This document shows, piece after piece, positions 14,088-18,602 of a stretch of DNA of 18,602 nucleotides. Numbering within the stretch: position 1 is the first letter of the stretch; every line of letters starts with the position of its first letter. The notes below the pieces were generated by a model. That model saw nothing but the letters and a program-made list of their open reading frames with translations. It ran no database searches and was not told the DNA's origin. Origin of the DNA: Bacteroidetes bacterium 4572_114 (GTDB taxonomy: Bacteria > Bacteroidota > Bacteroidia > Bacteroidales > 4484-276); the NCBI GenBank assembly GCA_002254335.1, contig NIVA01000004.1, positions 1-18,602 on the forward strand, read 5' to 3'. The position numbers and the translations under genes are program-made.

Positions 14088-15467
14088 ATGAAATTATCGT
14101 CAAGAATGAAAGCAATTTTATACAGGTTGGGGAAAATGAAAAAATGGCTTGTTTTTTTGTTATTGCCGGTGCTTACAATCCTAATCTTTCCGGATGTGAA
14201 ATCACAGGAAACCGGCACACTTACCCTCAGTTTATCTGATGCCATTAGCATTGGGCTGGAAAACAACTACCAGGTGAGGATAAGCAGGGAGGAGCTAAAA
14301 ATCGCCCAAAACAACAATACGCCTGGTGCTGCGGGCAGGTATCCTTCGCTTGATTTTACTGCAACCCAGAGAAACAGCTTTAATAATTCGGAGAGCATGA
14401 CAGTCCCCGATGACCGGGATAAGCTCACCACAAATTACCTTTCCCCTGCGGTTGCACTTAACTGGACAATATTTGATGGTTTCAGGGTGAATATCACAAG
14501 GGATAAACTGCAGTCCCTTGAGGAGCTATCAGAAGGGTTGTCGGCCATGGTGATCGAAAATACGGTACAAAGCATTATCCTGGCCTATTATAATGTTTTG
14601 CTTCAAACGGAGAAGCTCCATGTATTTGAAGAAGTTAAGGCACTCTCGGGCGATCGCCTGGAATATATGGAGGTGAAAAAGCAATTTGGGAGTGCGGTAA
14701 CTTATGATGTTTTGCAGGCCAATGATGCTTTTTTAAGTGATTCTGTTAATTACTTGTCCCAGGAACTTAACCTTAAAAATGCCACACTACTGTTAAAACT
14801 ATTGCTCGCCCTGGACGAAACAATCAATTTTCAGCTTACCGATGAATTTTCGGTACAGGTAAATGATTATGCGCTGGACACCCTGCTCAACAGAATGTTG
14901 GACAACAACAAAAACCTCCGTAATCAATATGTAAACCAAAAAATACTTGAATATTCCACCTCACTTGCAAAGGGGCAGAAATATCCCGGCTTATACCTTG
15001 GTGCCGGTGCAGACTACGCCAATACCAGGCTTAAATATTCCGGGGAGGATCCCAATTCACGATATTCATTTGGTTATTACGCCAACTTTACTTTAAGTTT
15101 CAACCTGTTTAACGGCGGCGCAACACGCCGGGCCGTACAAAATGCGCTTATCAGCGAAGACATCGGTGTTATAACAGTTTCGGAGATGACAAAAGCGCTT
15201 ACCAACCAGTTGGTCAATCAGTTCGACCTTTTCGGGATTCGGAAACAATTGCTTATGGTTGCCGAAGTTTCGCAGGAAAGCACAGGGCTGAACCTACAAA
15301 TCTCTGAAGATAAATTCAAATCGGGCGCCATCAACTCCTTTAATTTCCGTGACATACAACTGCGCTACCTCAACGCTTCCATCCGCCGCCTCGAAGCCAT
15401 TTACAATCTTATCGATACCGAAACAGAATTGCTACGCCTGACGGGTGGCATTGTTTCGGAGGATTAA
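14088..15467 (+). CDS. TolC family outer membrane efflux protein
   Basis: A protein of up to 459 residues with the two-repeat outer membrane efflux layout. The first repeat starts TLTLSLSDAISIGLENNYQVRISREELKIAQ (about 44-74; shown as a region), with LNWTIFDGFRVNITRDKL later, and the second repeat has NFTLSFNLFNGGATRRAVQNA. Long amphipathic helices with KxFxxGAxxxxD-like turns (KQFGSAVTYDVLQAND; EDKFKSGAINSFNFRDIQLR in two parts) are typical. A signal peptide begins MKKWLVFLLLPVLTILIF at residue 17, so translation may really start at the internal ATG at 14136; the ATG at 14088, preceded by AGAAAGG, is kept as the longest form. It should be the outer-membrane channel of the RND pump. No strong terminator stem is visible downstream, only a T-run near 15486. 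Confidence 0.9.
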   Translation: MKLSSRMKAILYRLGKMKKWLVFLLLPVLTILIFPDVKSQETGTLTLSLSDAISIGLENNYQVRISREELKIAQNNNTPGAAGRYPSLDFTATQRNSFNNSESMTVPDDRDKLTTNYLSPAVALNWTIFDGFRVNITRDKLQSLEELSEGLSAMVIENTVQSIILAYYNVLLQTEKLHVFEEVKALSGDRLEYMEVKKQFGSAVTYDVLQANDAFLSDSVNYLSQELNLKNATLLLKLLLALDETINFQLTDEFSVQVNDYALDTLLNRMLDNNKNLRNQYVNQKILEYSTSLAKGQKYPGLYLGAGADYANTRLKYSGEDPNSRYSFGYYANFTLSFNLFNGGATRRAVQNALISEDIGVITVSEMTKALTNQLVNQFDLFGIRKQLLMVAEVSQESTGLNLQISEDKFKSGAINSFNFRDIQLRYLNASIRRLEAIYNLIDTETELLRLTGGIVSED

Positions 15468-15554
15468 TAGAGGAACAAGAGGCCAATTTTTTTTATTATC
15501 TGTTATTGAGAACAATGTGCAGAAGCAGCAAATGATGGTAAAAAACAAACAGTT

Positions 15555-15772
15555 ATGACACAGATTACTTTAAACATAAAAGACAGTAAAATAGGGTTCT
15601 TCATGGAACTGATAAGGAATTTTAGTTTTGTGAAAGTAGATCAGCAAGATGACGATGAACCTACAAAGGAGGAGTTAAAGAAAATATCAGGCAGGGGCTT
15701 AGGGAACTTAAATTAATTGAAGAAGGTAAATTAGAAACCAGGCCAGCAAAAGAGTTTTTAAATGAATTATAA
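15555..15772 (+). pseudogene. Antitoxin-like gene with a single-base frameshift
   Basis: From ATG 15555 the frame reads MTQITLNIKDSKIGFFMEL to KEEL, then stops early at a TAA after 53 codons. Dropping into the next frame at the AAAGAAAA run (about 15677-15685) gives a natural continuation, ENIRQGLRELKLIEEG and then KLETRPAKEFLNEL, ending TAA at 15770-15772. One missing A would restore a 72-residue protein. The restored product looks like the small Bacteroidota antitoxins (DUF2683-like) that precede RelE/ParE-type toxins: an N-terminal beta strand, a helix, then a C-terminal IRQGLxELK toxin-binding helix. It resembles the orphan at 16325. It could be a true mutation or an assembly error. Confidence 0.6.
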
Positions 15773-15777
15773 AAGAG

Positions 15778-15867
15778 ATGGTTTATCTTTTTTCCATCTA
15801 TAACAAGGGCGAAAAAGACGATATTTCTGATAAGGAAATGCAGGAGTTGATTAAGGAAATCCCCTAA
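15778..15867 (+). pseudogene. C-terminal remnant of a RelE/ParE-like toxin
   Basis: A 29-codon frame, MVYLFSIYNKGEKDDISDKE followed by MQELIKEIP, begins 5 bp after the frameshifted antitoxin. The string (V/L)xxIYxKGEKDxISDKE is like the last strand and helix of RelE/HigB/ParE-fold toxins in Bacteroidota. The N-terminal two thirds of such a toxin, about 60-70 residues, are missing, and there is no room for them before the antitoxin stop. The most likely history is a deletion that fused the toxin tail to the antitoxin. Confidence 0.5.
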
Positions 15868-15875
15868 TTAATACA

Positions 15876-16049
15876 ATGAAAAACATGAATAATCCTGATT
15901 TAGAGAAAGGACAGAAAAGTTATGACATTCCTAAAGAGCAACAAAAATTAGTAATGGAACGTTTTGAAAAAGCAAGAAAAAACCCTGAAAGGCTTTTAGA
16001 TTGGGACGAAGCCAAACAACAATGGGCAACCCAAAAGAAAAAATTATAA
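15876..16049 (+). CDS. Small antitoxin-like ORF, probably N-terminally truncated
   Basis: A 57-residue frame, MKNMNNPDLEKGQKSYDIPK then EQQKLVMERFEKARKNPERL then LDWDEAKQQWATQKKKL. The pattern DIPxxxxxLVxERxxKxxxNPERxLDWDEA resembles the C-terminal half of Bacteroidota addiction-module antitoxins (IP..HK.IV..R...Y..NPE.ALDFDE). The N-terminal DNA-binding/dimerisation half seen in full-length relatives is absent, and no toxin gene follows. It may be a decayed remnant or a short expressed peptide. The start could also be the second ATG at 15885. Confidence 0.45.
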   Translation: MKNMNNPDLEKGQKSYDIPKEQQKLVMERFEKARKNPERLLDWDEAKQQWATQKKKL

Positions 16050-16097
16050 CTACATTTGTGAACTAAAGATACGAATAAATGTAATGTTCAGTTCACA

Positions 16098-16235
16098 AAA
16101 TACAATATATTACTGCCAATATTCAAAGACAGCCGGACAGTGTATCGCCTGAATGATATTGCCATGCTCGTTGGCGGGACTGACTTCCAGTCCCTCAACA
16201 AAATTTTTATAAAGATTTCCCAATATTTTGATTAA
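16098..16235 (+). pseudogene. N-terminal winged-helix remnant, possibly of an AbiEi-like antitoxin
   Basis: A 45-codon stretch with no ATG reads KYNILLPIFKDSRTVYRLND then IAMLVGGTDFQSLNK and ends IFIKISQYFD before a TAA. The segment FKDSRTVYRLNDIAMLVGGTDFQSLNK resembles the start of winged-helix domains in type IV (AbiEi family) antitoxins, followed in those proteins by a KLxYYVxxGxL segment that is lost here. Identification is from memory of the pattern and is tentative. No start codon and an early stop mark it as a fragment. Confidence 0.35.
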
Positions 16236-16324
16236 AAAATCCGAAAACGCTTATCCTTGTAGGCGGATACACATGTAGATAAGGACATAAACATTAAACA
16301 ATATTTAATATAAAGCCCTTCATA

Positions 16325-16576
16325 ATGCAGGATTACACATTAACAATATCAGAAAAAAGTAATAAAGCACTGGCCTTATTAAACTACCTTAGGACACTTG
16401 ATTTTGTTGAAATTACAAAAACTAATGATTGGTGGGACGAATTAAGCCAGGAAAATAAAAATGCTATTCAACAAGGTATATATGATTTAGATAATGGCAA
16501 CATCCATACTGACGAAGAAGTTAGAAAAAATATACGCCAACGTATTTTAAATGCTAAAAGTAACCACAAATATTAA
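16325..16576 (+). CDS. Orphan antitoxin-like protein
   Basis: An 83-residue protein, MQDYTLTISEKSNKALALLN onward. It has an N-terminal strand (YTLTISEKS), a helix (ALALLNYLRTLDFVEI), then DELSQENKNAIQQGIYDLDNGN and a C-terminal EEVRKNIRQRILNAK helix. The SxENKxAIxxGIxDLxxGxxxxxEEV pattern is common in Bacteroidota antitoxins that are paired with RelE/ParE-type toxins. No toxin follows: the next gene is on the opposite strand and ends 5 bp away. The reading frame is intact. It shares layout with the frameshifted antitoxin at 15555. Alternative: a free-standing regulator unrelated to toxin control. Confidence 0.6.
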   Translation: MQDYTLTISEKSNKALALLNYLRTLDFVEITKTNDWWDELSQENKNAIQQGIYDLDNGNIHTDEEVRKNIRQRILNAKSNHKY

Positions 16577-16581
16577 TTTAT

Positions 16582-17589
16582 TTACATATTTTCTATTACC
16601 TTCTGCCCACAATTTGTACACCTGCCCTTATCATCAAGTCCCTTAAGCCAGGTATTGTACCTGCTCCTGTCTATCACCTTTTGCCCGCAATTGCTGCAAA
16701 AGGTGTGCTGCCCGGTGGTGGTGGATATATTTCCTAAATATACATGGTTAAGCTTTTCTTTGGCCAGGCCGTAAAATTCCTCCAATAACCCCAGAGATGT
16801 TGGAGGGGCAGACATTTTATAGGTCGGAAAATAACGGGACAAATGCAAAACAGTATCCTCTCCCAGTTCGCCGGCTATCCATTTTACCATTTCTGTAAAG
16901 TTGCGGGTATCATCGTTATGGCCTGTAATTAGCAGGTTTGTAATTTCGAGGTGCCTGCCGCTTTTCCTGATTTTTATTAGTGTTTCCTTTACCGGCTTTA
17001 GTTTAGAAATGGTCTGGTTCCTGTAAAAATCTTCAGTGAATGCTTTTAGGTCCACATTAAAGGCATCAATAAGTCCCAACAGCTCATCAAGGGGCTGGGG
17101 ATTGATAAATCCATTGGTGACCATCACGTTTTTAAGGCCTTCTTTTTTGGCGGCTTCAGCTATGTCAACCATATATTCAAACCAAACAATTGGCTCGTTA
17201 TAAGTATAGGCTATGCCGATGTTGGTATTTTTGCCTAACGCCATATTCACCAATTCCCCGGGGCCGTATTTCTTTCTGTGGTTGATGTCATCAGGGATGG
17301 TTTGAGAAATTTGCCAGTTCTGGCAAAATTTACACCTCAGGTTACAACCGAAATTGCCAACCGAAAATATAATACTTCCGGGATAGAAATGATAAAGCGG
17401 CTTTTTTTCTATCGGGTCAAAACCAACAGAAGAAACAATCCCATAAGTTGTAAGTAACAGATCACCATCAATATTTTTCCTAACCTTGCATATCCCGGCC
17501 TTGCCCTCTCCAATAACGCAATGGTGCGGACAAAGGTTACATTGCAATTGTCCCCGCCGGCGCCATTCATAATATTTTGCTGTTTTCAT
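16582..17589 (-). CDS. amrS: AmmeMemoRadiSam system radical SAM enzyme
   Basis: A 335-residue radical SAM protein of the AmrS/PflA-like group. An N-terminal cysteine motif CNLCPHHC (17-24) plus Cys34 is followed by the radical SAM motif CNLRCKFC (Cys82, 86, 89), which binds the [4Fe-4S] cluster that cleaves S-adenosylmethionine. TYNEPIVWFEYMVD (about 129-142) and NVDLKAFTEDFY lie in the barrel. The C-terminus has two CxxCGQKVI knuckles (Cys298/301 and Cys324/327), probably a zinc ribbon typical of the family. AmrS co-occurs with AMMECR1-like AmrA and MEMO-like AmrB proteins in many genomes; the substrate is not well established. Neither partner is next to it here. It is monocistronic, transcribed away from the DUF5916 gene and convergent with the orphan antitoxin. 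Confidence 0.9.
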   Translation of the reverse strand: MKTAKYYEWRRRGQLQCNLCPHHCVIGEGKAGICKVRKNIDGDLLLTTYGIVSSVGFDPIEKKPLYHFYPGSIIFSVGNFGCNLRCKFCQNWQISQTIPDDINHRKKYGPGELVNMALGKNTNIGIAYTYNEPIVWFEYMVDIAEAAKKEGLKNVMVTNGFINPQPLDELLGLIDAFNVDLKAFTEDFYRNQTISKLKPVKETLIKIRKSGRHLEITNLLITGHNDDTRNFTEMVKWIAGELGEDTVLHLSRYFPTYKMSAPPTSLGLLEEFYGLAKEKLNHVYLGNISTTTGQHTFCSNCGQKVIDRSRYNTWLKGLDDKGRCTNCGQKVIENM

Positions 17590-17616
17590 AAGAAGTGTGT
17601 TTGGTCATTTCAGCTT

Positions 17617-17624
17617 CAAAGATA
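17617..17624 (-). promoter_or_regulatory. Putative -7 promoter box for amrS
   Basis: The minus strand reads TATCTTTG, a perfect TAnnTTTG match and the same octamer as the box upstream of the aminotransferase, 27 bp before the amrS ATG. No clear -33 TTTG is found at 19-21 bp spacing. Confidence 0.45.
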
Positions 17625-17685
17625 ATATTTAATGTGTTTCCCGACAGTTGTATGAAATCTTCAAAAATATCATCACCATTTCTGA

Positions 17686-17769
17686 AGACCTGGAAGGTTT
17701 CATTCCTAAAGACATGTTATTGTATATGAAAAATGACTGACACCTTTATCAGCCAAACCTTCCAGGTCT
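17686..17769. repeat. 15-bp perfect inverted repeat with 54-bp spacer
   Basis: AGACCTGGAAGGTTT (17686-17700) and AAACCTTCCAGGTCT (17755-17769) are exact inverted complements. No open frame lies inside, and the second arm is not followed by a T-run. It is probably a dispersed palindromic repeat or short element of the amrS/DUF5916 intergenic region. Confidence 0.7.
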
Positions 17770-17852
17770 CTTCCAGGGCCACAAATTATTTCATATGCTG
17801 ATTTATGCTGAAACCCACAGATTTCTTTTTGTTTTTTATCTGTGCCTTTCCG

Positions 17853-17896
17853 CGCCAACCCGCGTCAGTTTTCCCCCGCCAATCCGCATCAATTTT
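17853..17896. repeat. Two-copy 24-bp-period tandem repeat
   Basis: CGCCAACCCGCGTCAGTTTT (17853-17872) and CGCCAATCCGCATCAATTTT (17877-17896) match at 17 of 20 positions. The upstream TATCTGTGCC and these CCGCGTCA-like strings belong to a type of low-copy non-coding repeat that I recall in many Bacteroidota genomes. Confidence 0.5.
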
Positions 17897-18058
17897 TTCC
17901 CCACAACCAAAAATCCCCCTGTCCAAATAAGGACAGATGATGTTCAATAACGTGCATAAACCAGATCGGGAAAATGTTTTTGTGTTGACAATCAACCATC
18001 TATTCTTATCGGTATGTTAATTGTTAAAGCCTGTTAACATTCAATTGCAATCACATAG

Positions 18059-18602
18059 ATGAAAAACACTCAACTGCTAATCATATTTCTATCTATTGTA
18101 GGTTTTGCCCTGGCGCAAGATCAAACCTATATCACTAAGAAAATTGAAGGACACCCTCCGGAAATTGATGGTCAGATGAATGAGGCATCCTGGAACCTGG
18201 TTGATTGGGGCGGCAACTTTACCCAAAGCCAACCCTACGAGGGCCAACTTCCGTCGCAGCCAACTTACTTTAAAATTTTATATGACGACAACAACCTGTA
18301 TGTAGGGGTTATGGCTTATGATAGCGTACCCTCGGAGATTGTTAAGAGAATGTCGCGGCGGGACGGTTTTGAAGGCGATTTCGTGGAAATAAATATCGAT
18401 AGCCATTTTGATAAAATGACCGCCTACTCGTTTACGGTAAATGCTGCCGGTGTAAAAGGCGATGAGCTCATCTCGGATGACGGCAACAACTGGGACCAAA
18501 CCTGGGACCCTATTTGGTACACAAAAACTTCGATAAATGATACAGGCTGGACGGCCGAAATGCGGATCCCGTTTTCACAACTGCGGTTTGGGGCAAAGGA
18601 TG
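18059..18602 (+). CDS. DUF5916/CBM9-like secreted protein (partial, C-terminus beyond window)
   Basis: The first 181 residues are present, starting MKNTQLLIIFLSIVGFALAQ with a signal peptide and likely cleavage after ALA (about residue 19). IEGHPPEIDGQMNEASWN, the strand FKILYDDNNLYVGVMAYDS and GWTAEMRIPFSQLRFG form a family 9 carbohydrate-binding-like beta-sandwich. In Bacteroidota this N-terminal domain usually precedes a DUF5916 region in proteins of 700-850 residues thought to be located at the outer membrane. Carbohydrate binding is not shown for this group, so the ligand is unknown. The ATG at 18059 is chosen because it starts a good signal peptide. It is divergent from amrS, so the two may share the intergenic control region, though they need not be linked in function. 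Confidence 0.85.
   Translation, partial: MKNTQLLIIFLSIVGFALAQDQTYITKKIEGHPPEIDGQMNEASWNLVDWGGNFTQSQPYEGQLPSQPTYFKILYDDNNLYVGVMAYDSVPSEIVKRMSRRDGFEGDFVEINIDSHFDKMTAYSFTVNAAGVKGDELISDDGNNWDQTWDPIWYTKTSINDTGWTAEMRIPFSQLRFGAKD

Larger units (their letters stand above)
17590..18058. other. Divergent intergenic region between amrS and DUF5916 gene
   Basis: The 469-bp gap contains the amrS -7 box, the 15-bp inverted repeat and the 24-bp-period repeat. The last 100 bp before the ATG at 18059 contain TTGACA at about 17985 and several GTTAA strings but no promoter that I can support. The 69-codon minus-strand frame at 17786-17995 crosses the repeats and is not called. Confidence 0.55.

Noticed and set aside
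16230..16310. Imperfect inverted repeat (CTTATC ... GATAAG) as a recombination site
   Set aside because: The arms are only six bases long and no integrase or matching site is present.
17786..17995. 69-codon minus-strand frame
   Set aside because: It overlaps the CCGCGTCA-type repeats and contains repeated DADWRGK/DAGWRGK strings that come from the repeat, not from a protein family.

Overview
The window looks like a chromosomal segment of an anaerobic member of the Bacteroidota, probably in or near the Bacteroidales/Marinilabiliales. This is inferred from protein style: a VorB-type ferredoxin-dependent 2-oxoacid oxidoreductase with its 439-residue aminotransferase, large FtsX-like permeases, a DUF5916/CBM9-like protein, TATCTTTG promoter boxes that fit the Bacteroidota TAnnTTTG element, and few strong Shine-Dalgarno sequences. 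No rRNA, tRNA, CRISPR array or full-length transposase was found.

Layout. (1) 1-4014, minus strand: a probable operon read right to left: PLP aminotransferase, 2x[4Fe-4S] ferredoxin subunit, then the alpha, beta and gamma subunits of a 2-oxoacid:ferredoxin oxidoreductase (gamma cut by the window edge). Together they could convert amino acids to 2-oxoacids and then to acyl-CoA plus reduced ferredoxin. (2) 4015-6139: a small TfoX C-terminal-domain protein, a 167-bp MITE-like element, an ABC ATPase and a 427-bp block of repeats. (3) 6140-9335: a MacB/FtsX-type ABC permease, a second copy of the MITE-like element, and a secreted NTF2/lumazine-binding-like protein. (4) 9400-15467: a terminator, then a tripartite RND efflux operon (adaptor, pump, TolC-like outer membrane channel). 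(5) 15468-16576: a graveyard of toxin-antitoxin fragments ending in one apparently intact orphan antitoxin. (6) 16582-18602: an AmrS-type radical SAM enzyme on the minus strand and, divergent from it, the start of a DUF5916/CBM9-like secreted protein.

The most interesting signals lie outside the genes. Two copies of a short element with inverted terminal repeats are each flanked by a perfect 6-bp direct repeat (AAAGTT and ACTAAT), which supports real transposition of a non-autonomous element. In addition, five intergenic gaps carry degenerate tandem arrays with an exact 7- or 8-bp period that begin at, or within about a dozen bases of, the upstream stop codon. The unit differs between loci but is shared by the two gaps of the RND operon. 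No clearly new multi-gene protein system was recognised; the protein-coding content is mostly familiar for this phylum.
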